NCBI GenBank assembly: GCA_039621445.1
Contig: CP154956.1
Span: 56,017,419 to 56,081,418 of the forward strand
Source: Euglena gracilis
Taxonomy: Eukaryota > Euglenida > Euglenophyceae > Euglenales
Direction of reading: 5' to 3'
DNA: 64,000 nucleotides
The translations under genes and the position numbers were made by a program. Position 1 is the stretch's first letter, and each line of letters starts with the position of its first letter. Below are positions 38,991-48,645 of this stretch, piece after piece. A model generated the notes under the pieces. That model saw nothing but the letters and a program-made list of their open reading frames with translations, searched no databases and was not told the origin of the DNA.

Positions 38991-41305
38991 AGCATGGTGG
39001 AAACCTGTACCAAAGCTTTCAGCAATTTTTTTTGCCATTTTTATATTTTTCATCCAAGAAATTCCACATTTCAATTAATTATGTGTTTGGACCTTGGTAT
39101 CCGGCCCTTTGCCGATCCATAAACCGAAAATTTTCCCGCCCCCCCTTCAATTTTGAGGGGATCCAGCAACAAAAAAATGAAGCTTTTGGAATGCCCCATC
39201 CAACCAGGGAAAAGCTGGTCCAGGATGCAAAATTTTCTAAGTTGAAATTCTTTCCCTGCAGAAATGGAGAAAAAACCTAAAAAAAAGGCCCAGAAATTGC
39301 CAAATTCTGTCAAAATTTGTAAAAATTGGCAACCTTTGGCAAATTTACAACAAAATAACAAAAAAGCACTTTGAACTTCCCTTGTGAAACGATCAAGGAA
39401 TGGATGGAACTCATTTTGCCTTCCATCTCAGGTTCATGTGGGAAAAATTGCCGGAAGGAAAAAAAGTTGTGGAAGAATTGTGGAAGTTGAGGAAAATTGC
39501 GGAAAATTGTGAAAATTGCGGATAACTGTGGGAAAATTGCAGACATCAATTTCCCCCCTGCCTCCCCCCCCCACCAGGAGGGAGGGGGTGGTCTGGACCC
39601 CCTCCCACCTACCTCCGAACCAAAGGGCTTCCCAGGGGTGTGGGGGGGGGGTGGGGGGTGTCCGGAAACATTGGGTGTTGTATGCCCCTATTTTGGTTTG
39701 GGTGGGTCCAGGGGGGGATGAGGCTCAAGGGCAAGTAAGTAAAAAATGATGCCAAAAGTGTCATGTGTAGGGAGGGTACTGTGGAGGGGGGTGGCAAGGT
39801 TGACGGTTTGCTTTTTTTCTTCACAAAAAGAACATGCTTTTTTTAAAAAAAAAAGTATGGCTTTTTTTTGGAAAAGAACAAAAAAAGTCATCGAGGGTCC
39901 CTGTGAAATTTTTTGAAAAGCATTTTTTTGACAAAAAAATGCTGGATATTCCTAATTTTTGGTGCCTAAATTCAAATATTTGTGTGGTAAATCCTAATTT
40001 TATATGCATATATTTTTCCAAAATTGTTCATAGCTAACCTTACTCTTCGTCTAGCCCAAGTTATGGCTATTTTTCAACTAATTTTGGCCCAGGCCATTTT
40101 GGGCTGGTTTGGGGATCCAAAAATCGATATTTCCAAAATATGTTGGAAATCAAAGAAAATGTCTGTGGGCCAGCAAGGAAAGGAGTTGCAAGGAAATCAA
40201 AATACTGTTAGATAGGGTGGCATGCCATTTTAAGGGGATGTGACTCCAAATGCTGTATATTCGGCCTGTTTTCAATTCTTTTTTTTACTGTTTATATTGC
40301 TAATTTGGCCGGTCGAAAATTGAAAATTTCAGAATATCTCCAAAATGGTTGGGAAATCATTAGGGAATCAGAAATCAAGCCCTGGGGACCCTCCGTCAGC
40401 CCGTAAACCCTCCCCCCAAAAATACGGCCCGGGTCTTAGTTTTGGGTCCGTTGCTGGAAACCTCCAGGGGGAGTCTTATTTTGGGGGGGTCCAATTTTTT
40501 GGATTTTTTTGACCGACCCAGGCCCGAAAAAAACCATCATTTTTCAGGTTCCCAAAAGCATTAAAAATTTTCGGCGATTCGCGTCATGTGTAAATTGGTG
40601 TAAGTTGACATTTGGCATGTTTTTTTGCACTTCAAAAATCTGAAATTTTTTGAAATTCCATCATTTTTGTGTGTGAAATTGGGGTTTTTGATGATTTTTT
40701 TTTTCAGGGAAATTTTTCACCTTCTTTGGCGCTTCGCGCCGTCGGGGGGGGGGGTCTTATTTTGGGGGTGGGTTAGGCCTCCGGGACCAGCCCGTTTTAA
40801 GTCTGTTTTGTATTCCGAAAATTGACATTTTCAAACCAACCCCCCAAAAAGCCACCAGGCCGGGCTGGGCCGCTGGGCCGGGCTGGGCCGCGCCGCGAGG
40901 CCGGGCCGCAGGTCCACTGGCAGCCACATACCTCCAACAGGAAATCTTTTAGCTGGACCCCACCCCACCCCACCCCCAGGGGGGGTCCAGCTAGCCAGCA
41001 CCTTTTTTCCAGCCAAAACCTCTAAGCGGACCCCCCAGGTGGTTGGCGAAGCCCGGCTGGACCAAAAAAAAAACCCAACCGCCAAAGTTTTTGAAAAAGG
41101 ACCAAAAAGGCCATTGTCGGGCGTTTTGAGTTTTCACCTCAAAGTTTTGGCTGAAAAATCCAACCCAGCTGGATTTGGGGTTTTTTGCCTATTTTCGGCT
41201 GCCAGCCGAGCTGGTTGGACCCCCTCCCATTTACAAGCCCCCTGGGGTTTATAGGATCTGGTTTGGTTGGTCATCCGAAGGGGGGTTTATGAGAGGGGGG
41301 GGTTC
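38991..41305. other. Intron, A/T-rich and repeat-bearing, no gene
   Basis: 39440-39545 has (GGAAAATTG)-type repeats with a similar stretch near 53.35 kb. 39830-39940 has A and T tracts. 40025-40050 repeats ATAGCTAACCTTA seen at 37190. 40850-40910 has CGGGCTGGGCCG repeats. 40965-40990 has a CCAGGGGGGGTCC hairpin. Confidence 0.4.
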
Positions 41306-41415
41306 ATTGCTGAGCTCTAACCCTTCATGGGTGAGAGCGAAGCTTACCAGGGGGGAAAACCCCTTTTTTTGACCCCACCCCCCCCCCCTCTCGGGGCCAC
41401 CCTGGGAGAACCAAG
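41306..41415 (+). repeat. GAGCGAAGCTTACC unit (SINE-like), copy 3
   Basis: GCTGAGCTCTAACCCTTCAT, GGGTGAGAGCGAAGCTTACC, a C-run segment with CTCGGGGCCACC, and CTGGGAGAACC. Same order of blocks as copies 1, 2 and 4. Confidence 0.5.
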
Positions 41416-42536
41416 GTTTCCGGTATGAACCAACTCCCGCCGAAGGAAGTTGCCTTGGAGAGAAATATCCCCATTGGTCCTGGGCATCTGTCGATGCCCT
41501 ACATTAACCCTAGTTTTGCGTCTGGCCCAAGTCACACCTAAGTCTAAAAAAGGGTTTTTAAGCGGTGTTTCTGCCGGCAAGAAAACGTGTATTTTGGAAA
41601 TATCTCCCAAGGGCCGCCGAGTCATCCAAAGGGCCCAATAGAAGAATTCAAGCCCGTGAAACACCACATCCAACGGCACCGGGCTTGCCCAGTAACTCCA
41701 CGACCGGCCAAAGTTATGCCGGTGATCCGCAGCCTCGTTTTTTTTGACGTGTTTTTCGGCCGTTTTGGCTGTTTTGGCAAAGAAAACACAATTTCCATGA
41801 TCCATCAAATGATCCATCAAATGAAGCCCTTGGAACGCTTTATCCAACCGATTTTGATTTTTCCCGTAACTCCCCGGCTGGCCCGAGAAACGGCCATTTT
41901 TTTTGGCCCATTTCGGGCCGTTTTGGGCCCCAAAAATCGCGAAACGAAGCAAAATCGAGCAAAATTTCAGAGACCTAAATTGAAGCCTTTACAATGCCCT
42001 ATCTAATGGTATTTTGATTTCCCCGTAACTCCCCGCCAAGCCGAAGGTATGGCCAATTTACAGCCCAAAACACCGCAGCAGGCTTCCGATCTGCCGTTTT
42101 TGGCCGTTTTGGGTCAAACAATTGATTTTCTTGAAATTTCTCAAAAATGATGGGGAATCAAAGAAATGTCCAGCGACCTAAAATAAAGCCCCAGGAAGGC
42201 TCCATAAAAACCTCACCCCAAACCTTTATTTCTAGCAAGATCCAGAAAGACAGCTATTATGTTTCATGCGACAATTTAAAAATGAGGAACGTATTTCCAC
42301 AAATTCAGCTGAGTCAGGGATGGTCAGTTTGCGCATTTGCACGCACACCAGCCACCTGTGTATTTTTGCAAGCAGTGTGCGCATTTATGCACATCGACCA
42401 GTGTGCGCATTTGCACATTTTTAACATTTACACAAATACACCGGTGGTCTGTGTGTGCAAAAGCGCAAATGGATCCTCATTTGCTAAATTTGTGTCATAT
42501 GAACATTAGGCACTCACACATTTCGGTCCATTAAAA
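41416..42536. repeat. Intron: three diverged copies of a 'CGTAACTCCCCG' repeat
   Basis: Around 41680-41740, 41810-41960 and 41985-42160 are related units with CTTTGGAACGC..TATC, GATTT.CCCGTAACTCCCCG and AAATTTCAGAGACCTAAATTG-like words. 42320-42470 repeats GTGTGCGCATTTGCACA-type near-palindromes. No gene. Confidence 0.5.
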
Positions 42537-43365
42537 CCGTTTAACAGTCACGGGTTACCCTACGTGAGGAAATCGTGAATTGTTCACGGGTACCCATGGG
42601 GGTACTCGTGAACGATTCAGGTTTCACCGGGTCAAATCGTGAACCGTTCACGGGTGCCCATGGGGGAACCCGTGAACACTTTTGGGGGTGAGAAACTGAA
42701 GGAACTGGGAGCACTTTGAAATGGGAACAACCCGGGGAAAGGCAAGGCCATACCATGGACGCGAGTGCGGTGGCAGCTTACTGTTCCGCAAGATGCATAA
42801 AATAGGCATGGCCAGAAGCACGTACCCAAACAACGAACGACAGTCATTCAACGACAACCGGCACAAACCCAAGGCCTTTTGGGAGCGCGACGCAAATCAG
42901 CACACACAAAATGATACACCTCTCCACAAGTGGAGCACACCACATTCTTTCCCTGAAGGACATCCGTGGCAGCAAAAGCACGAACCCCACACCATGGACA
43001 CAAAGGAACAGACGAAGGAGCAGGAGGAAAGACGGATGGAACGGGAGACAGTAGCTGGTTAACGGTTGCGCCCTCCGGAGCTGGGTCAGCGTGGTAGTTC
43101 AAGAAGGACGACCAGCGCGCAGCGTTCCGGGACGTTCAGGTTCACGGCACGCTTCATGGCTGTGGAACACACCGAAAGGACATTGGCGGCAGAAATAAAT
43201 ACAAATGGATTTTGTTTCATTTTCCGTTCATGGGTGCCCATAGGGGTAACCGTGAACGTTAAACGGTTTTTCCCATGGTCACCCATGAACAGTTTTGAGT
43301 GTTCACGGGCGCCCTTGGAGGTACCCGTGAACGTCCAAAAGTGCACACGTGAACGCTAAAAACAC
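42537..43365 (-). mobile_element. Element D: array-flanked element with zinc-finger ORF
   Basis: Arrays at 42540-42685 and 43215-43350 are built of GTGAAC/GTTCAC palindromes with GTTCACGGGTACCCATGGGG and GGGGTA.CCGTGAACG. AAACCGTTTAAC followed by TCACGG and TTACCC at the left is mirrored at about 43235-43270. The interior (about 530 bp) holds a minus-strand N-terminal box and zinc-finger ORF. Same architecture as B and C but unrelated array sequence. Confidence 0.65.
42848..43157 (-). CDS. RLxNL-box and PHD-like zinc-finger protein of element D (frameshifted)
   Basis: The start is taken at ATG 43157 because TTCCACAGCC-ATG matches the family start context; it reads MKRAVNLNVPERCALVVLLE then LPR and a stop at 43086. 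An overlapping frame from 43102 continues with DPAPEGATVNQLLSPVPSV, a Pro-rich linker, then CPWCGVRAFAATDVLQGKNV, VCSTCGEVYHFVCADLRR and WVCAGCR. The order C2-C2-H-x2-C-C2 resembles a PHD/zinc-ribbon fold. One frameshift, or a short intron, separates the parts. No core-binding or catalytic domain remains. Confidence 0.55.
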
Positions 43366-43560
43366 CAAAAATTACCTGGTAGGCATCTGGTCGGAAAAAA
43401 AATTGCCTACATTAGGATAACCTGTGACTTTGTTAAAAAATTTTACATGTAACGCCTGATTCTTTCGCATTCCACACCCTATTTTTTTTTTGCATTTCCG
43501 GTCAATATTTTTGCACTTTATCTCAAAAATGTTTGCACCTGTTAAAAATTTGTTCGCATT
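43366..43560. other. A/T-rich, no gene
   Basis: Units of TTTTATCTCAAAAATGTTTG begin near 43515 and lead into the duplication. Confidence 0.4.
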
Positions 43561-44063
43561 TTATCTCAAAAATGTTTGGCATTTTATCTCAAAAATATTT
43601 GCCTCCGTTCCGAAAATTTTTGCACACGGATCGGGTGTTTTGCACAGTCGCCCTGAAGTCCGCGTCTAAGTCGCAGGGACTCAGGACAGAGTCTGCGTCT
43701 AAGACACCGGACTTCGGGCATGAGGTCTGCGTCTTAAGAAGACTCCGTCCAAAGTACTGCGTCTTGAAAAATGATTTTGTTGGAGCGCCCCAAAACCGAC
43801 CAAAATGGTTCATTTTTTATCTCAAAAATGTTTGGCATTTTATCTCAAAAATATTTGCCTCCGTTCCGAAAATTTTTGCACACGGATCGGGTGTTTTGCA
43901 CAGTCGCCCTGAAGTCCGCGTCTAAGTCGCAGGGACTCAGAGTCTGCGTCTAAGACACCGGACTTCGGGCATGAGGTCTGCGTCTTAAGAAGACTCCGTC
44001 CAAAGTACTGCGTCTTGAATAATGATTTTGTTGGAGCGCCCCAAAACCGACCAAAATGGTTCA
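43561..44063. repeat. Tandem duplication of about 256 bp
   Basis: 43561-43816 and 43817-44063 are nearly identical; the second lacks about nine bases in AGGGACTCAGGACAGAGTC. Each holds an interleaved hairpin region with GAGTCTGCGTCTAAGACACC and GGACTTCGGGCATGAGGTCT. Confidence 0.85.
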
Positions 44064-44077
44064 GAAAGCGGAAATGA

Positions 44078-44317
44078 ATGGTTCGAAGCGGAAATGTCAT
44101 GCTGCAAAAGCCGATTGACCTCAGAATTTGCCCCACTTCATTCCAGCCTTTGACAAATGAGTTGCATTTCGTTTCAAGCCTTTTTGAGCTGTTTTCCAAG
44201 AACAATTCGCTGTTAATGGACAATAAAACTCCAACGCTAACATGTGGTATTGAGAAAAATCAAAGACAGGAGTTCTTGGACATTTCCAAATACCAATTTC
44301 TGGTTTTGGAGTTGTGA
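44078..44317 (+). CDS. Unidentified 79-codon reading frame, possible gene relic
   Basis: Open from 44078 to a TGA at 44315. From about residue 9 the composition is protein-like: LQKPIDLRICPTSFQPLTNE, LHFVSSLFELFSKNNSLLMD, then EFLDISKYQFLVLEL. No family recognised and no splice link found in phase with the RRM gene. Could be a transposon relic or chance. Confidence 0.25.
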   Translation: MVRSGNVMLQKPIDLRICPTSFQPLTNELHFVSSLFELFSKNNSLLMDNKTPTLTCGIEKNQRQEFLDISKYQFLVLEL

Positions 44318-45599
44318 AAAACCTTGACCATCACAAATGCATTGCTCAAAGAAGCGCATTGAGTGTTTGTTACGCTCAATGTTAGAAAAGAGAGACACAG
44401 CGACGTGATGTAGTGTGATGATTTTTTTGGCAAAGAAAAACACTGCATATGTGGGCAGCTTGCATCAAAACCCCAAAAAAATTGAAGATAATTTGCAAAA
44501 TTTCTGCCGTTTGAGCCATTTTTGGCTGGTTTTCTGCCATTTCAGGCAGGATTTTTTGCAATAATTCTGGGCATTTTGGAATTTTTGGAGCCAGTTCATG
44601 GTCATCGTGGATTTTTTGATGTCATGTTCAATCCATCGAGGCTTCATTTTGGGCAGTTTTTTGGCAGATTGTTACATTGTCAAATATTTTTGATAAGTTT
44701 AGGAAATGCTGGGCCTTTTGTGTCATTTCAGGTTATTTCTGACCAGATTTTGAACCGTGTCCATCCATTTTGTCCGAGGAATAGGGGGCCTTGTGCGAGC
44801 AGCCAAAATGGCCAAATAGGGTGTTCACCAACTCTATGTGTGCAACATGGTGATTGAACACAATGAACATTTGTGCTTTTCATCGGCTGTCAAAGATGCA
44901 TACCCTGGCCGGAGTCCCCGCGCCTCACAGGCGTAGCACCTTCCTGTTTGACAGTCAAGAACACAAATCTGCCGCTCTCGAGGACAATTAGTTCAAAACC
45001 TCTGTGAAGATTGCCATTTTTGCCCAAAAAAAGCTATGTGGGGTTTGGGGGTCATTTTGGGGGTCAGATTTTGCCCAACAACTCCTTGAATTAGAACCCC
45101 TTCCCCAACTTATAAGCCCCCCCTTTCAGCTGACCAACCACACCAGATCTTATAAACTCAGGCGGCAGATCTCGCTTTTACGCTCTTTTCCTTTGTGCGC
45201 AAATCGACATTTTGGCATTTCATGCATTTTTTAAGACAGTCCTAAACACCGGCACCCGCTCTTGGGAAGAAAGCAAAAATCTGTTTGTTCGCCTCGCGAT
45301 ACCCGTTCTTATTCCATGATGGTCGGTCTCAAAATCATTGCCAAAATCATTTTTCGGGCGGTTTGCGGCCGAAAAAAATTGTCCCTGGCGGTTTGCTTCC
45401 GCGGGGGGGGGGGTCGTCTCATGGTTGGTCGGCCCAAGGTGGGGGGAGTAATAAGTGGGGGTTTCACCCCCCTCTTTGCCCAATGACCACCCCTAAATTA
45501 CGACCACTCCTGGTCGGGGGTTGCATGTCAGGGGGTGCGTACTCCCCCCAGTCGGGGGTTGTAGGTGACCTAAGAAAATAGGGTTTTTTTGACACCTAG
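44318..45599. other. Intron, no gene recognised
   Basis: Mostly A/T-rich unique sequence. 45390-45570 has GGTCGGGGGTTG.A.GTCA-type units around G runs. Confidence 0.4.
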
Positions 45600-47112
45600 T
45601 CGTACGGCCACCAAGCACCTCTGATGATGCTGGGCGATGCTGGGCGATGCTGGGCGATGCTGGATTTTTGGAGACCAGAGGTGGGGTTCCGATGCTGGGC
45701 GATGCAGGGCGATGCTGGGCGATGCTGGCATTTTTTTGTATATTTTGGAGAATTGAACTATTTTTGGATAATTTTCCAACAAATCTCCAGTTTTACACCC
45801 ATTTTGGCCATAATGGGTCAATTTTTGCTAACTTGGGGGCTATTTATCACTGATTTGGCAAATATTGGGCTAATTGGGGCCCTTTTGAGCAGATTTTATG
45901 GCATTTTTGGCCATTTTGCGCCTTTTTTTGGTGATTTTGGGTCATTTTTCACAATCTTTTGTAGACATTGTTGGCATTTTTGGGCAATTTTTGGTTATTT
46001 TGGTTGCTTTTTGGGGATTTTTGTGGTCAATTTTGGGCTTTTTGTGGCCATTTTTTGGGCTTTTGTGGTTATTTTGGCTTGTTCAGGAGCCAACGGATGA
46101 ATACTGGACAGATGATGGACAAGATGCAGATGCTACAAGAAGCCGATGCTGGACAAGGATGCAGTTGCTGGACAAGATGCAGATACTGGACAAGATGCCG
46201 ATGCTGGACAAGATGAATTGGATGCAGACACTGGACAACATGCAGATGGTGGACAAGATGCAGTTGCTGGACAAGAAGCAGATGCTGGACAAGATGCAGA
46301 TGCTAGACAAGATGCAGATACTGGACAAGGTGCAGATATTGGACAAGATGCAGATGGACAAGATGGGGTGCCACCCTCCACCCTCCAGCACAACAACTGT
46401 TTTGGGCTTTGTTTGTCTGACCGGCAAGAGGCTTGCAACTTGCACTCGATGTTGCCATCTCACAGGCCTGCATCACATCCTCCGGCAAAAAGCAGCAAAA
46501 GTGGTCAAAAAGTGGTCAAAAGCAGGCAAAAGTGGGGTAAAAGTGGTCAGAATCAGCAAAAGTGGTAAAAAAGTGGGCAAAAGTGGACAAAAGTGGTCAA
46601 AAAGCAGCAAAAGTGGCAAAAAAAGTGAAAGTGATCAAAAAGCAGCAACAATGGCCAAAAGTGGGCAAAAAGTAGCAAACGTGGGCAAAAGTGGTCGAAA
46701 AGCAACAAAGTGGTCAAAAAGTAGGTAAAAGGGGCCAAAAGTGGTCAAAAAGTAGCAAAAGTGATCAAAAAGCTGCAAAGGTGGTTGGACATGGGCAAAG
46801 GTGGGCAAAGGTGGGCAAAAAGCAGCAAAAGTGGTCAAGAAGTAGTCAAAATTGGTCAAAAGGCAGCAAATGTGGGCAACAGTGGTCAAAAAGCAGTCAA
46901 AAGTGGTCAATGTGGGCAAAAAGCAGTCAAAAGTGGTCAAAGTGGTCAAAAAGCAACCAAAGATGGCCAAAAGCAACCAAAAGTGGGCTAGAGCGGCAAA
47001 AGCAGCAGGCATTATAGGTACACCTTCAAGGGCTCCAAAGGCGATGCTGGGCGATGCTGGGCGATGCTGGGCCCAAGGGCATGGCTGACCAGAGGTGCTT
47101 GACGACCACCCC
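45600..47112. mobile_element. Putative inverted-end element filled with minisatellites
   Basis: CCACCAAGCACCTCTG at about 45608 is roughly mirrored by CAGAGGTGCTTGACGACCACC at about 47093. (GGGCGATGCT) arrays lie inside both ends (45622-45732 and 47040-47072). Between them are a T/G-rich stretch (45735-46080), an 18-bp minisatellite (46150-46370) and an AGTGGTCAAAAAGCAGCAAA array (46490-47000). The T-rich and A-rich arms are partly complementary, so the unit could fold back. Confidence 0.5.
46095..46375 (+). repeat. 18-bp coding-like minisatellite, (LDKMQM)n
   Basis: About 14 units of ATGCTGGACAAGATGCAG with variants. One frame (46095-46375) reads LDKMQILDKMPMLDKM and so on; the others read Gly-Gln-Asp-Ala-Asp repeats. 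It follows CTTGTTCAG, an acceptor-like site whose phase-2 reading SQRMNTGQMMDKMQMLQEAD would fit the exon ending at 36066, but no good donor follows. An alternative or cryptic exon is possible. Confidence 0.6.
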
Positions 47113-47249
47113 CCGGTCAGGGGTTGTTGGTCGGGGGGGTGTATGACCCCCCCTGTTCAACACCCCCTGGCTGACCAGGGGGTGTAGGAACCTGGTTGTT
47201 GGGAAAATGGGAGGGGGGATAATAGTGGGGGGGGTTGAAAGCAGGGGAG

Positions 47250-47345
47250 GGGGTCGCTGAGCCCTTACGGGTAAAGAGCGAAGCTTACCCCTGGGCAAAA
47301 TGGGGGGTCGAACCCCCCCCCCCCCAGGGGTTCGGGCCACCTGGA
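47250..47345 (+). repeat. GAGCGAAGCTTACC unit (SINE-like), copy 4
   Basis: GCTGAGCCCTTACGGGTAAA, GAGCGAAGCTTACCCCTGG, GGGGGGTCGAACCCCCC, then GGGGTTCGGGCCACCTGGAG and AACC. The GGTCGAACCCC segment resembles a tRNA B box, which is suggestive only. Confidence 0.5.
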
Positions 47346-47643
47346 GAACCGGCCCGTTTTCGGCCATTTTGGGCCAAAAAAAGTCGAAAATGGAAAATTT
47401 TGGGTCATTTCTGCGTCAAAAAAAGTCGGAAAACATCAAAAATTTTTGCCCGAAACCATGTTTTTTTGGCCTCCCGTACCCCGAAAAGCTGTTTTTGAGC
47501 CCAAAATGAGCGTTTTTCCACCCCCCCCCAGTGCCCCTTTTTTTGGCCCGAAACCTGAGGATTTTGGGACATTTCCGGGTCAAAAGTGAAAAAAAAAATA
47601 GAAAATAAATTTTGCCCGAAACCAAGTTCTTTGGCCTCCCAGA

Positions 47644-48123
47644 CAGGGAATTTCTTAAGCCGGAGGGTACCCTACCCCCTGGGGGGGGGGTCCAGCCAGC
47701 CAGCAGCTCAAATCCAGCCAGCAGCCCAAATTCGGGCTGGGAGCCCCCCCCCCCCGGGGGTCGAGTGAAATAAAGTTGAGTCCAGCCCGGCCGGAGGCCG
47801 GGCCAGCCGGCTGCAGGCTGGCCAGCCAACTGGGCTGCCCAGCTCACTTATCCTTGCATTTTTTCCCCTCATCACAGCCCCTCCATCACAACCCCCCAGC
47901 CTTGATCTAGCTCCACCCATCAAAATGTCGAAAATGGCAAAAATGTGTTAGAAAATTTTGGTTTTCTTCGACCCAGCCCAGCCCAGCCCCCTCCAGCCCC
48001 GGACCCCCCCCTCCCCCCCCCCCCCGGGGGGGGGGGGCCCGCCAGCAGCTCATATCCAGCCAGCAGCCTTTTTGCCAGCCGGAGGCTGCCCCCCCCCCCG
48101 GTGGGTCTTTAAGAAATTCCCTG
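47644..48123 (+). mobile_element. MITE, CAGGG ends, 8-bp target duplication CTCCCAGA
   Basis: Ends CAGGGAATTTCTTAAG and CTTTAAGAAATTCCCTG. CTCCCAGA stands at 47636-47643 and 48124-48131. It inserted in the CCTCCCGGACCCGGAAAA part of the dispersed CGAAAAACGCTCATTTTCGG repeat, which continues on the right. 480 bp with CCAGCCAGCAGCTCAAATCC, CGAGTGAAATAAAG and CAAAAATGTGTTAGAA words shared with 59352-59819. CAGGG ends plus 8-bp duplications point to hAT. Confidence 0.9.
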
Positions 48124-48607
48124 CTCCCAGACCCGGAAGACCTGTTTTCGAGCCGAAAATGAGCCGGGCCTCCGGGCTGCCGGGCCGTGCTGATCTGCCG
48201 GGCCGGGCCGGGCTGGGTTGTGCGGGCCGTGCCGGGCCACCGGCTGCCGGGCTGGGTCAGCTGGGCCCTGGCTGCCACACGCCCCAAACGCCTGCTGCAG
48301 TGTGGCACCATTGCACACATAAAGAGCTTAGCACTACGCAAAACCCGGGGTATGGAACAAGACCGGGGTGGGGGGATACCCAACCCCAACCCCAAAGCCG
48401 CTTTCAAGCCCATCAGCTGTGGTGATGGTGTGTACACACTGGCACAGTGCCTGCTCTGCTGTCCTAGCTCTGCTGTCCAAATGAACAAACCAATTTTGGA
48501 ACAACAGAACAGCCAGTAGTCTTTTTTGGAGGTTTGCGATTGGCGTTCACTTTTAGCGTGACTGGTCCATCTTGTGTTTACCACCATTTCTCTATATTGT
48601 TTCACAG
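48124..48607. other. Intron, no gene
   Basis: Starts with CCGGGC-rich repeat sequence, then unique-looking sequence up to the acceptor TATATTGTTTCACAG. Confidence 0.4.
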
Positions 48608-48645
48608 TGACATCCTCACTGGAAAGCTTTCTTTCCCACCATTGG
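48608..48645 (+). CDS. Small exon after RRM1
   Basis: Acceptor TGTTTCACAG, donor TTGG-GTAAGG (strong). 38 bases, phase 2 to 1, reading (N)DILTGKLSFPPL. Its phase fits the exons at 36066 and 50083 exactly. Confidence 0.6.

Noticed and set aside
46083-46463. Ser/Ile/Cys-rich minus-strand frame in the minisatellite
   Set aside because: Translation of the 18-bp repeat on the other strand; no independent support.
47290-47345. tRNA gene at the GGTCGAACCCC segment
   Set aside because: No cloverleaf with acceptor, D and anticodon stems could be drawn; only a B-box-like word.
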